Shown here in pieces: positions 8,307-16,957 of a stretch of DNA of 64,000 bases. The DNA is taken from assembly GCF_003053745.1 (NCBI RefSeq), contig NZ_QAYE01000006.1, positions 186,001 through 250,000 on the forward strand, in the 5' to 3' direction. Position 1 is the stretch's first letter, and every line of letters starts with the position of its first letter. The DNA is from Sphingomonas faeni. Lineage in GTDB: Bacteria > Pseudomonadota > Alphaproteobacteria > Sphingomonadales > Sphingomonadaceae. Made by a program: the position numbers and the translations under genes. A model generated the notes under the pieces. It saw only the letters and a list, made by a program, of their open reading frames with translations. It did not search any database and had not been told where the DNA came from.

Positions 8307-9080
8307 ATGGAGTATGTGTTTGATTTCATGCGGTTGCTGAGTGGCGATCGCGCTGGCGCCACGCGCCGCGGTGGATCCGGTCGACGCCCGGCGCCCGGAG
8401 TCCTGCTGCAACTCCGCCTGGTATTCTACGGCGTGCTGCTCGGGCTGATGGTGCCGGTGATCCGCCAGATCGATTGGGCGGCTTTGGTGCCGCCGGGGTT
8501 GAAGGTCGAATGGCCCAGCGGGTTTGGCGTCGCCTGGCCCGCCGGCCATCTGCGCGTGCCCGGCGGCTGGAGCAAGGCTGCGGACGCGTCGACTTCCGCA
8601 AACGCGGCCGCCGCCGCTTCCACCACCACCGGGGCACTGGCCACCGCGGCAGGCGTCGCGAGTGCGGCGTCGACCGCCGCTGCCGCCGCCTCCGCGCTGT
8701 CGGGCGGCAAGGCGGTATCCGCGCGATTCACCATATGCGGCCATGCCAAGCGGATCGACTGCATGGTCGACGGCGACACCTTCTGGATGGCGGGCACCAA
8801 GATCCGCATTGCCGATATCGACACGCCCGAAACCCATCCGCCCCGTTGCGCGTCCGAAGCCCGCGCCGGCAAGGCCGCCACGCTCAAGATGCAGGCGTTG
8901 CTCAACGCCGGCCCCTTCACGCTGGTCCCGATCAAGCGCGACGTCGATCGCTACGGCCGCAAACTGCGCATCGTCGAGCGTGACGGGAAATCGCTCGGCG
9001 AGGCGCTGGTACGGACCGGGCTCGCGCGCCGTTACGGTGGCGGCAAGCGCGCGCCCTGGTGTCGAACCGGCTGGTTCTGA
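8307..9080 (+). CDS. Membrane-anchored thermonuclease-like (SNase) protein
   Basis: 257 aa. One hydrophobic helix near residues 32-50 (LVFYGVLLGLMVPVI) would anchor it to the inner membrane. An Ala/Ser/Thr-rich linker follows, including SANAAAAASTTTGALATAAG. The C-terminal 110 residues are a staphylococcal-nuclease fold: CMVDGDTFWMAGTKIRIADI carries the conserved Asp-Gly-Asp-Thr, followed by DTPETHPPRC with the metal and catalytic positions, and DVDRYGRKLRIV with the conserved Arg. Probably a phosphodiesterase facing the periplasm if the N-terminus is inside. Stand-alone gene. ATG 8307 has no strong ribosome site, so the exact start is uncertain. Confidence 0.8.
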   Translation: MEYVFDFMRLLSGDRAGATRRGGSGRRPAPGVLLQLRLVFYGVLLGLMVPVIRQIDWAALVPPGLKVEWPSGFGVAWPAGHLRVPGGWSKAADASTSANAAAAASTTTGALATAAGVASAASTAAAAASALSGGKAVSARFTICGHAKRIDCMVDGDTFWMAGTKIRIADIDTPETHPPRCASEARAGKAATLKMQALLNAGPFTLVPIKRDVDRYGRKLRIVERDGKSLGEALVRTGLARRYGGGKRAPWCRTGWF

Positions 9081-9188
9081 CGGGACGGCGCAGCGTCGCT
9101 TCGGTGATGATCATCGTTTGGGTTACCGACGTCGACCTTCGGGAATCGTGGTTCCCTCTCTCCGTCCGTCACGGTGCGGATGGCCCGC

Positions 9189-10118
9189 TTAGTCGAAGTG
9201 CTTGCGCTCTATCGTGAGCCGCTTGTCCTGGCAGAACCCGCAGTCCTTGCCGACGAAGCGCGCGGCGGCAGTCCGGTCGTTCTTCAGCCGCCAGTCCAGC
9301 CAGGCGGTCACGACTTCCGCCGCGATGCCGCCATGCGGCTGCATGTAGGTGCCGCCATGACCCACCGGTATGTTGACCAGTGCCGCGGGGATATGGTCGA
9401 TCCGCTGGAAATCGTCGGTACCGTTCGCGACGGCGATGTCGGTTGGGCCGCCAAGGACATAGAGGATCGAGCCGTGGAGCGTCTTTAGCAGCGCCTTGTC
9501 GGACACGACGCCGCCGATCGGGTTCGCGCCCTCGGGAAAGAAGCCGCTGTTCATGATCACCGCGGTGGTCACGCGTGGGTCCTGCGCCGCTGATAATGCC
9601 TGCAAGCCGCCGCAACTCCAGCCGGACGCCGCGATCTCAGTGATGGCGATCCTGTCCTTGAACGGACTGCCGGCGTGGGCATTCTCGCGCTGCGCCCAGT
9701 CGATCGCGTCGGTCAGTGCGCGCGTCGGCGTTGCCGAGGTCAGCTTCGTGCCGGGGGTGGGGGCGGGGGCGGGGCTCGTCGCGGCGTCGGACTTCGGCTT
9801 TGGGATCGTGCCCGACGCGATGACGAGATAGCCGTGCGAGGCGATCTCCAGCAGGTGGTTGCGCGAACTCGTGCCGTCCGCACTGCAGCCGCCATTGCCG
9901 AAGACGTAGATCCCGAGCTTGGTCCGACCCAGCGCACCAAGATTCGCTGGGCGGTAGACGACATGGTCGGGCAGGTCTGGTCGTTCCTCGAAGATCGCGG
10001 GGTACGTGCCCGACCCGCGTTCCAGCGACGCCGGTTGCGCCGCCGCGCCGTCAGCGGTCTGCGCGATCGCGGGCGAACCCAGCATGATGCCGGCAATCAG
10101 AAGGGCGAGAGCGCGCAT
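9189..10118 (-). CDS. Exported alpha/beta hydrolase (esterase-like)
   Basis: Start at ATG 10118 (CGGAG 8 nt upstream) gives MRALALLIAGIMLGSPAIAQ, a signal peptide; 309 aa. The nucleophile elbow is GWSCGG (GxSxG), the acid is probably in GGPTDIA, and the His in VPVGHGGTY-like IPVGHGGTY. A DCGFCQD pair of cysteines near the C-terminus may form a disulphide, fitting a periplasmic location. It lies directly behind the TonB receptor (31-nt gap), presumably in its operon. A role in removing acetyl or feruloyl esters from arabinoxylan fragments is an inference from context only. Confidence 0.8.
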   Translation of the reverse strand: MRALALLIAGIMLGSPAIAQTADGAAAQPASLERGSGTYPAIFEERPDLPDHVVYRPANLGALGRTKLGIYVFGNGGCSADGTSSRNHLLEIASHGYLVIASGTIPKPKSDAATSPAPAPTPGTKLTSATPTRALTDAIDWAQRENAHAGSPFKDRIAITEIAASGWSCGGLQALSAAQDPRVTTAVIMNSGFFPEGANPIGGVVSDKALLKTLHGSILYVLGGPTDIAVANGTDDFQRIDHIPAALVNIPVGHGGTYMQPHGGIAAEVVTAWLDWRLKNDRTAAARFVGKDCGFCQDKRLTIERKHFD

Positions 10119-10149
10119 GCTGGATCTCCGTATTGGTAGGCGTGGGGCG

Positions 10150-13100
10150 TCAGAACGAGAAGCGGACGCCGACACGGTAGATGCGCCCGACGATGTCGTA
10201 CAACGCCGGGTTGGCGCTCTGCGGCGAGGCGGCCGGGTCGTGATCGAAGACGTTATCGACCTTGAAATACCCGGACACCTGTTTGGTGATGGCATACGTT
10301 CCGCCGACGTCGAGATAGAAGGCGCCGGGCATGAAGTTGCGGTCGATCGTCGGCGCGGTCGTAGTCGATTTGGGGCAAGTTCCGGGCGCGCAGACGACGT
10401 ACTGGTTGCCGTAATTGCCGTCGCTGAACCAGCGTTCCTGCACCGTCAGGCTGAAGCGGTCGTTGCTGAACGCCTGAACCGCGAGCAGCTTCCAGCGCGG
10501 GGTGGCACCGAGGTTGACGCCGGCGCCGTCAGTCGGAATCGTCCCCGGCAGGCCGGTATCCGTGACGAACTTCCGGATGTGCGTCGCCAGGCCGCGGAGC
10601 GTGAACGTCCCGTCCACACCGAGCGGGCGCCGCCACCGATAGCTTGCCTCGATATCGAAGCCGTCGGTCTTGATCGAGGCGAGGTTGAACGCCTGCGTGT
10701 TGATGAAATTGGGGCCGGCGGTGTTGTTCAAATTATACGCGCTGCACGTTTCGGGCAGGATGTTGCGGAAGCACAGGTCGACGATCTGGGCCGCGCCGAG
10801 GCTGGAGATCACGTCGGTGACCTTGATGTTATAGTAATCGACCGAAGCACTGAACCCCGGCAGCCAGGACGGATTGGCGTATACCGCGCCGACTTCGGTA
10901 TTGCGCGCGATCTCGGGCGTGAGCGCCGGGTTGCCGATCGCGTTCTGGATGGCCACGACGTTGACGTTGCGCGCAGGGTCGAGGAAGTTGGGCAGCGTCG
11001 TCGTCACTGGAGCGGCAAACAGCTCGGACAGATTGGGTGCGCGAACGTCGCGCGAGGTGACGCCGCGCAGGCGAAGGCCGTTGAGCGGCGTGTCCCATGT
11101 CCCGCCGATCTTCCACGTCCAGACCCGACCCGAGGTGCTGTAGTCGGTGATGCGGGCCGCGCCGTTGATGTTGGCCCTGCCCATCATGTCCGACTTGAAG
11201 AGTGGGACGTCGAGCTCGAGGAACGCTTCCTTGACGTCGTAGGCGCCGGTGCCGTTCTTGTAGTTGCCGGCATACCAGTTGTTGCCCGCGGTTAGCAGGG
11301 TCGGGTCGGCAGGGTATTCGCTGGTATAGGGACTGAGCGCGGAAACGCCGGCGCCGTACGCATCGGCGCGGACCTTGTAGAATTCCTTGCGATATTCGCC
11401 GCCGAACGCGACCGACAGGGGACCGGCCCAGAGCTCGACGGGGGTGCCGGAGAAGGCGAGGCTCGCGACGTCCTGCGTCAGGTGAAGGCGTTGAATCGGG
11501 CCGTTCTCTGGCTGGACATACCGGCGTGCCGACTCGGATGGTGTCGCGCCGCCGATGATATTGAGCGGGATACAGCCATTGGCGCGTGCGACTGGATTGG
11601 CGCAGACGATCGCGCCGTTGAGCGTGATCGCCTGGATCGCCTGGTTGAAATGCGGCGTGAGGACGATGTCGTCGACGTCGATCGCGGTATCGGTGATGCC
11701 ACGCTCGTAATAGGCATCATAGGTCCAGGGCGACCCGCCAAGTTCGAACTTGCCCTTCAGGCCACCGACGGCACGGTATTGGCGGCGGTCGGTATGAACG
11801 ATGGTGTTCGGCAGGATCGCGACGCTGGCGCCGAACTGGAAGTCCGTGATCCCCGCGGTCGCACATGCCGCCTGGATCGACGCCGGGACGAACGGGTTCG
11901 CGCACTGGAGCCTCAGGCCGGGTCGGTTGGCGCCGTTGGTTGGCTGGTTGTGAGTCTTCACCTGCCCGACGTTGACGCTGACATAGACCTCGTTGTCGGT
12001 CGCAAAGTCGTAGCCGATCCGGCCATAGCTATCGATGCGCTGGATCGCCGACTGCAAGGTGCGGCCGGTATCGATGTTCCCCGACAGGTCGCCGCCGACG
12101 CAGAAGCCGGGCAGGCAGCCCCTGACTGCGCCGGAATTGTCGCGGGCGGGCACGCCGTTCGAGCCATATTGGAACTGGAAGGGGCGGCCGCTCTGGTCGA
12201 ACGCGGTGCCTTGCAGTGGACCGGCGGTGATGAGGCCGTATTTCGTAAAGTTATACGGCTGGGCGAAGTCGCGCAGGACGTATTGCGGCAATCCGTCGTC
12301 GACTACGTTGCGGTTGATCATCGTCGTCTGCGTGAACCAGTCGCGACCACCGGCGAGGTCGGTGCCGAAATCGCCGGGGCCGACACCTGCTTCCTTGGCA
12401 TATTCGCCGCTGACGACGAGGTGGAGTCGATCGTTCAGGTAGCTCCGTCCCGCGGCAAGCTGGATCAGACCCTGGCCATCATCGCCGTAATTGGTGATGC
12501 CGCCCTGAATGTTACCCTTGAAGCCCTGGAAATGCGTATCGGTGATGAAGTTGACGACGCCGCCGACCGCGTCCGATCCATAGGACGCCGACGCGCCGCC
12601 GTTGACGATGTCGACTCGCTTGATCAGCAGTTGCGGGAGAAGGCTGACGTCGGTGACGCCGGTATAATAGGCGCCGACGACGCGCTGGCCGTCGACCAGA
12701 GTGAGTGTACGGATCGTCCCCAGGCCCCGGAGCGAGAATGAGCTCAGACCCTGCTGGCCGCTCGACGTGCTGAATGTGTTGGTCGTCGAGCCACTCGATC
12801 CCTGCAACGACGGCAGCTGTGCGATCGTCGTGAAGACGTTGGGCTGCGCGTTGTTCTGGATGTCGGCTTCGCTGATGACCGTGGTCGGCGTCGGGGCGGT
12901 GAAGCCGCTCGACTGGATCCGGGAGCCGGTGACGATGATGTCGGCGGTTCTGACGGCCTCGGGTTCGGCGGGCTTGGGCGTCTCGGCGAGCGGCTCTGGG
13001 GCGGCGACGGTGTCGGTGGTTTGCGCGGGGGCGGCCTGTGCGAAAGACGGCGCTGCGTATAGGGACAGGATGAGCGCGGCGATGCTGCTCGATCCGGCGA

Positions 13101-13236
13101 TGAGAGTGCGCCGTTGCCGTGTAGTCGGACTGGAAATGGTAGAAATCGATCGTGGCGCTGTTGCTAAACGCGATGCCTCTTGCGCCCAAACGCTGGCGCG
13201 GACGTGAGCCGACAGAGTCGTGATTCTGGAAATCAT
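10150..13236 (-). CDS. TonB-dependent outer-membrane receptor
   Basis: 1028 aa. ATG 13236 is preceded by GGGGGTAGG, 5 nt away. A long N-terminal extension leads to the hydrophobic export segment (IAALILSLYAAPSFAQ), so the signal peptide is extended, as in many sphingomonad receptors. The plug begins ADIIVTGSRIQSSGF and continues through SLRGLGTIRTLTLVDGQRV and GGASASYGSDAVGGVVNFI. The barrel contains RLRGVTSRDVRAPNLSELFA and ends IYRVGVRFSF with a terminal Phe. It should import oligosaccharides using TonB energy. A LacI-type operator lies 78 nt upstream, linking it to the GH51/GH43 genes across the regulator gene. Confidence 0.93.
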   Translation of the reverse strand: MISRITTLSAHVRASVWAQEASRLATAPRSISTISSPTTRQRRTLIAGSSSIAALILSLYAAPSFAQAAPAQTTDTVAAPEPLAETPKPAEPEAVRTADIIVTGSRIQSSGFTAPTPTTVISEADIQNNAQPNVFTTIAQLPSLQGSSGSTTNTFSTSSGQQGLSSFSLRGLGTIRTLTLVDGQRVVGAYYTGVTDVSLLPQLLIKRVDIVNGGASASYGSDAVGGVVNFITDTHFQGFKGNIQGGITNYGDDGQGLIQLAAGRSYLNDRLHLVVSGEYAKEAGVGPGDFGTDLAGGRDWFTQTTMINRNVVDDGLPQYVLRDFAQPYNFTKYGLITAGPLQGTAFDQSGRPFQFQYGSNGVPARDNSGAVRGCLPGFCVGGDLSGNIDTGRTLQSAIQRIDSYGRIGYDFATDNEVYVSVNVGQVKTHNQPTNGANRPGLRLQCANPFVPASIQAACATAGITDFQFGASVAILPNTIVHTDRRQYRAVGGLKGKFELGGSPWTYDAYYERGITDTAIDVDDIVLTPHFNQAIQAITLNGAIVCANPVARANGCIPLNIIGGATPSESARRYVQPENGPIQRLHLTQDVASLAFSGTPVELWAGPLSVAFGGEYRKEFYKVRADAYGAGVSALSPYTSEYPADPTLLTAGNNWYAGNYKNGTGAYDVKEAFLELDVPLFKSDMMGRANINGAARITDYSTSGRVWTWKIGGTWDTPLNGLRLRGVTSRDVRAPNLSELFAAPVTTTLPNFLDPARNVNVVAIQNAIGNPALTPEIARNTEVGAVYANPSWLPGFSASVDYYNIKVTDVISSLGAAQIVDLCFRNILPETCSAYNLNNTAGPNFINTQAFNLASIKTDGFDIEASYRWRRPLGVDGTFTLRGLATHIRKFVTDTGLPGTIPTDGAGVNLGATPRWKLLAVQAFSNDRFSLTVQERWFSDGNYGNQYVVCAPGTCPKSTTTAPTIDRNFMPGAFYLDVGGTYAITKQVSGYFKVDNVFDHDPAASPQSANPALYDIVGRIYRVGVRFSF

Positions 13237-13313
13237 TGCATCCTACCCCCTTTTACGGCGCGCCGATTTACCGGCGTTCCTGCATCGTCATCCCGCAACT
13301 CGATGTTACTGTT

Positions 13314-13327
13314 TGATAACGTTACCA
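13314..13327. promoter_or_regulatory. LacI-family operator upstream of TonB receptor
   Basis: TTGATAACGTTACC, a near-palindrome centred on AACGTT. The same core occurs at 14613-14626 and 16933-16946, and all three lie in front of genes flanking the LacI regulator. Imperfect dyads centred on CG are typical of LacI-family sites. Confidence 0.7.
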
Positions 13328-13422
13328 CGCAACAATGCGGCGACATCGCGAAGGAGTCAATACTCATACTATCGGTGGCGTAGGGTGGAGGTCGTCGACG
13401 TCCGCAGAAACGGCGAATGGCG

Positions 13423-14469
13423 TTAAGCCGTGGCGTCGTCCTGTGGCGGCGACGTCGACTGTCGCTTGACGATTTCGTGGTCCAGCACCCGGTCGGCGCG
13501 CTTGGTGGGTGTTCTCGGCGGCGTGGCGATCTCCGCGACCAGCAGACCGAGCGCTTCCGCGGCGAGTCGGCGGACCGGCTGGTGCACCGTCGTCAGCGGC
13601 GGCCAGAGCATCACCGCTGCGGTGGTATCGTCGAACCCGACGACCGTCAGTTCGCGCGGTACATCGAGTTGTCGCCGATGCGCGACCGACACGACGGCGG
13701 CGGCCATGTCGTCGTTGCTCGCGAAGATCGCGGTGGGGGGCGGGTCGGCCTGGAGCAACTGGTCCCCGGCGGCGAGTCCCGAGGCAAAGCTGAAATCGCC
13801 CTGCGCGATCGTCGCGCGAACGCCCGGATGTTCGCGCACCGCGGCGTAGAAACCGTCGAGCCGCTTCAGACTGGCGACCTGGTCTGGGTTGCCGACGACG
13901 AACCCGAGCCGACGGTGACCCATCGCGATCAGCTCGCGCGTCATCTCGTACGCGGCGAGACGATCGTCGATACGGACACAGATCACGTTGTCGACATCGT
14001 GGGCGCCGACCGCCGCCACCGGCACGCGCGCTTTGCGCAACACGTCGAGGACCGCGGCGGACTCGCTCAACGGCGGCGCGCAGATCATGCCGGAGATGCC
14101 CGTTGCGACCAGGTTCTCCAGTGCAGCGGGGCTGGGCGGACGGCCGTCCTCGCCCTTCAGCAGGATCAGGCGCGCGCCGCGGATCGAGGCCTCCTCGAAC
14201 ACACCGGTGAGGAAGTCGCTCATGAACGCGGCGCTCGGGTTGGCGTAGATCACGCCGATCTTGAGTTCGGTGGACGTCACCAGGCTGCGCGCGGCGAGGT
14301 TCGGCGTGTAGCCCAGTGCGTCGATCGCATCCTGGACGCTGGCGCGCGTGGTCGGATCGACGCTGGCGCGGCCGTTGATGACGCGCGATACCGTCATCGG
14401 CGATACCCCGGCCTGCGCGGCGACATCGATGATCGTCGGGCTGCGCGAGCGCCGAACGCGTTCCTTCAC
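13423..14469 (-). CDS. LacI-family transcriptional regulator
   Basis: 348 aa. The N-terminal helix-turn-helix reads TIIDVAAQAGVSPMTVSRV, with the hinge-helix segment TPNLAARSL about residues 54-62. The rest is a periplasmic-binding-protein-like effector domain (LKIGVIYANPSAAFMSD... , PTAIFASNDDMAAAVV, ELTVVGFDDTTAA). It sits between the TonB receptor operon and the arabinofuranosidase gene and is divergent from the latter. Three matching operator-like sites mark the receptor, the GH51 gene (and its own promoter region) and the MFS gene. It is most simply a repressor released by an arabinose- or xylose-derived ligand; the ligand is inferred from the neighbours. Confidence 0.93.
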   Translation of the reverse strand: MKERVRRSRSPTIIDVAAQAGVSPMTVSRVINGRASVDPTTRASVQDAIDALGYTPNLAARSLVTSTELKIGVIYANPSAAFMSDFLTGVFEEASIRGARLILLKGEDGRPPSPAALENLVATGISGMICAPPLSESAAVLDVLRKARVPVAAVGAHDVDNVICVRIDDRLAAYEMTRELIAMGHRRLGFVVGNPDQVASLKRLDGFYAAVREHPGVRATIAQGDFSFASGLAAGDQLLQADPPPTAIFASNDDMAAAVVSVAHRRQLDVPRELTVVGFDDTTAAVMLWPPLTTVHQPVRRLAAEALGLLVAEIATPPRTPTKRADRVLDHEIVKRQSTSPPQDDATA

Positions 14470-14612
14470 ATCGATCCCTTCAACCCCGCCCGACGACCGT
14501 CACGTCGAGCCCCTCAATACGAACCATACACGTCGAAGCGACCTAGACCTTTGGCCCCGCGATGCAAGTTGGTCGGATCTCGACCAGAGTATGCCAACCC
14601 GCCGGGCATGCA

Positions 14613-14626
14613 TGTTGACGTTATCA
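14613..14626. promoter_or_regulatory. LacI-family operator between regulator and GH51 gene
   Basis: TGTTGACGTTATCA, a dyad with the half-site TGATAAC on the minus strand and a degenerate partner. It lies in the 259-bp divergent region 144 nt before the regulator start and 103 nt before GH51, so it could control both, including autoregulation. Confidence 0.65.
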
Positions 14627-14728
14627 TTAGTCTGCGTAATCTATTAGGATAAGCGCTGCGACATCGGATCGAACCGGCGCGTCGCGATCATCGCCGCAAT
14701 GGCGAGCACGTACCAAAGGGAGACGTCG

Positions 14729-16822
14729 ATGAAACCGGTCGTCGCAGCGTTCGTCCTGTTCGCGGGTCAAGCCACGGTCTTGGTCTCGGCCGAGGCGCAA
14801 CGGGCTCAGCCTATCGCCGTTCGGATCGACGCAACGGCGCGGTCTGCGGCGGTCACACCTTATGAATACGGCATGTTCATCGAACCGATCGGCGGACTGG
14901 TCGCGCGGACGCTGTGGGCGGAGATGCTCGACGACCGCAAATTCTATTATCCGATCGGCCCGGCCGCCAGCGACGCGCCACCACCGGTCAATGCGGAAGG
15001 GCGGCCCGGTGTCGTCTACCGCAAATGGCGCCCGATCGGCGGCGACGCGGCCGTGACGATGGACACGCAGCATTCGTACGTCGGTACGCAGAGCGCGCGG
15101 ATCGCGGTATCCGCCGACCATGTCACCGGCATCGGCCAGAGCGGGATCGAGGTCGTCCCCGGCCGGCGGTATGTCGGCAAGCTCAGGCTGAGTGGCGAGC
15201 CAGGCGTGTCGGTGTCGGCGGCGTTGGTCTGGGGCGATCGGCCGCAGGATCGGCAGGTCGTGCCGTTGCCGACGCCCGGCGCGGACTGGAGCGAGGCCAG
15301 CTTTGCGTTCACGCCGACTGCGGCGGCGTCCGATGCGCGGCTGGAGATCACTGGCACTGGCCCCTCCACCGGTACGGCCGCATTCCGGGTTGGCGTGGTG
15401 TCGCTGATGCCAGCGGACAACATCAACGGCTGGCGTGCGGATACGACTGCGATCGCGAAGTCGCTGAACTCGGGCTTCTGGCGCCTGCCTGGCGGAAACT
15501 TCCTGTCCGACTGGGACTGGCACGAGGCGATCGGGCCCCGCGATGCACGCCCGCCAATGTTCGATCACGCCTGGAGCGCGATGCAGCCGAACGATCTTGG
15601 CATGGACGAATGGATGGACCTGACGCGTATCCTGGGCGTCGAACCCTATGTCACGGTCAATGCCGGGCTGGGCGATGCGAACTCGGCGGCGGAGGAAGTC
15701 GAGTATCTCAACGGTGCCGCGACCTCCGAATGGGGCGCCAAGCGTGCGGCTAACGGTCATCCAGAGCCATACCGCGTCAAATGGTGGAACATCGGCAACG
15801 AACCGTTCGGCTGGTGGCAGATCGGCAAGACCTCGCTCGATTATTTCATGATCAAGCACAACGAATTCGCGAAGGCGATGCGGGCGAAGGACCCGTCGAT
15901 AACGCTGATCGCGTCGGGCGCGATGCCCGACCAGTTGCATCCGAAGGGCGTGCAACAGAACTCGTCGATCGAGAGCATCCAGGCGAAGTTCGGTACCGAG
16001 GAGGACTGGACCGGCGGCTTTTTCGCCAAAGCATGGGGCAATTTCGACGGCATCACCGAGCATTGGTATGATCGCGCGGAGAAGCGACCTGATGCGCCGG
16101 CCGCCGACGAGCTTATCGAGTTCGTTCGTTCGCCCTCGAACCACGTCCGCATGGAGGCGGAGGAATGGGCGATCTACGAGACGAAATTCCCCAAGATCCG
16201 CGCCGCCAAGACGTTCCTGTCGATCGACGAATATGCATACATGGCCGGACCGCCGACACTCAAATCCTCGCTGGCCTATGCGATGGTATTCCAGGAGATG
16301 CTTCGCCACACCGATTTCCTGACGATGTCGGCGTTCACGACCGGCGTTTCGACGATGGACATCTCGCCATCCGCCGCGACCCTCAACGCCACTGGCACCG
16401 TGTTCAAGCTGTACGGCGAGCATTTCGGCGCGGGGACGGTTCCGCTGAAAGTCGATGGCGATGTACCGCAACCAGAGCCGAAGTACCCGGTCGGCCATGC
16501 GCATCCCAAGGTGCGCGCGGGCAGCCCTACCTATCCGCTCGACGTGATCGCGGGGCTGTCGCCGGACGGCACCAAACTGCGCCTCGCAGTGGTGAACGCG
16601 ACGTTCCAGCCGCAGCGACTGAACCTTGCGCTTTCCGGTATGAGCCTGCGCGGCGGCGGCAGGCGCTGGGTCATGACCGGCAAGACGGTGGAGGCGGCGA
16701 ACACGATCGCAGCCCCGAACGGCGTGACGATCGCCGAAAGCAAGGTGGCGGGGACACGCACCGTGATGGTACCGGCGATTTCCGCAGCGATCTACGAAAT
16801 GCCGATCGCGGTGGTCCGCTGA
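14729..16822 (+). CDS. GH51 alpha-L-arabinofuranosidase
   Basis: Start set at ATG 14729 (AGGGAG 7 nt upstream), beginning a signal peptide (MKPVVAAFVLFAGQATVLVS) for export to the periplasm; 697 aa. After an N-terminal beta-sandwich/carbohydrate-binding-like region (about 90-230) comes the TIM barrel with FWRLPGGNFLSDWDWHEAIG, the acid/base Glu in WWNIGNEPFGW (about 357) and the nucleophile Glu in FLSIDEYAY (about 500). The C-terminal beta-domain is present (PSAATLNATGTVFKLYGEH onward). It removes arabinofuranosyl side chains from arabinoxylan or arabinan oligomers. First gene of a plus-strand cluster with the transporter and GH43 enzyme; a LacI operator lies upstream. Confidence 0.93.
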   Translation: MKPVVAAFVLFAGQATVLVSAEAQRAQPIAVRIDATARSAAVTPYEYGMFIEPIGGLVARTLWAEMLDDRKFYYPIGPAASDAPPPVNAEGRPGVVYRKWRPIGGDAAVTMDTQHSYVGTQSARIAVSADHVTGIGQSGIEVVPGRRYVGKLRLSGEPGVSVSAALVWGDRPQDRQVVPLPTPGADWSEASFAFTPTAAASDARLEITGTGPSTGTAAFRVGVVSLMPADNINGWRADTTAIAKSLNSGFWRLPGGNFLSDWDWHEAIGPRDARPPMFDHAWSAMQPNDLGMDEWMDLTRILGVEPYVTVNAGLGDANSAAEEVEYLNGAATSEWGAKRAANGHPEPYRVKWWNIGNEPFGWWQIGKTSLDYFMIKHNEFAKAMRAKDPSITLIASGAMPDQLHPKGVQQNSSIESIQAKFGTEEDWTGGFFAKAWGNFDGITEHWYDRAEKRPDAPAADELIEFVRSPSNHVRMEAEEWAIYETKFPKIRAAKTFLSIDEYAYMAGPPTLKSSLAYAMVFQEMLRHTDFLTMSAFTTGVSTMDISPSAATLNATGTVFKLYGEHFGAGTVPLKVDGDVPQPEPKYPVGHAHPKVRAGSPTYPLDVIAGLSPDGTKLRLAVVNATFQPQRLNLALSGMSLRGGGRRWVMTGKTVEAANTIAAPNGVTIAESKVAGTRTVMVPAISAAIYEMPIAVVR

Positions 16823-16932
16823 GCCGGACCGCGACCGCGCCGCGCATGTCTCCAGTAGCTCTCGACCGCATTTCGACGCGTTTTTGCAGCAGCAATGCTT
16901 GCCTAAGGCGAGCGTCGGCGGCTACCACGCGA

Positions 16933-16946
16933 TGATAACGTTACCG
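16933..16946. promoter_or_regulatory. LacI-family operator upstream of MFS transporter
   Basis: TGATAACGTTACCG, the same core as at 13315-13327. It directly abuts the ribosome site of the transporter gene, so a bound repressor would block initiation or early elongation of the MFS-GH43 pair. Confidence 0.7.
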
Positions 16947-16957
16947 AGGGGGTGAGG

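Noticed and set aside
14627..16504. Minus-strand frame opposite the GH51 gene
   Set aside because: The GH51 catalytic motifs are unambiguous in the plus strand; the opposite translation is His/Arg-rich noise.
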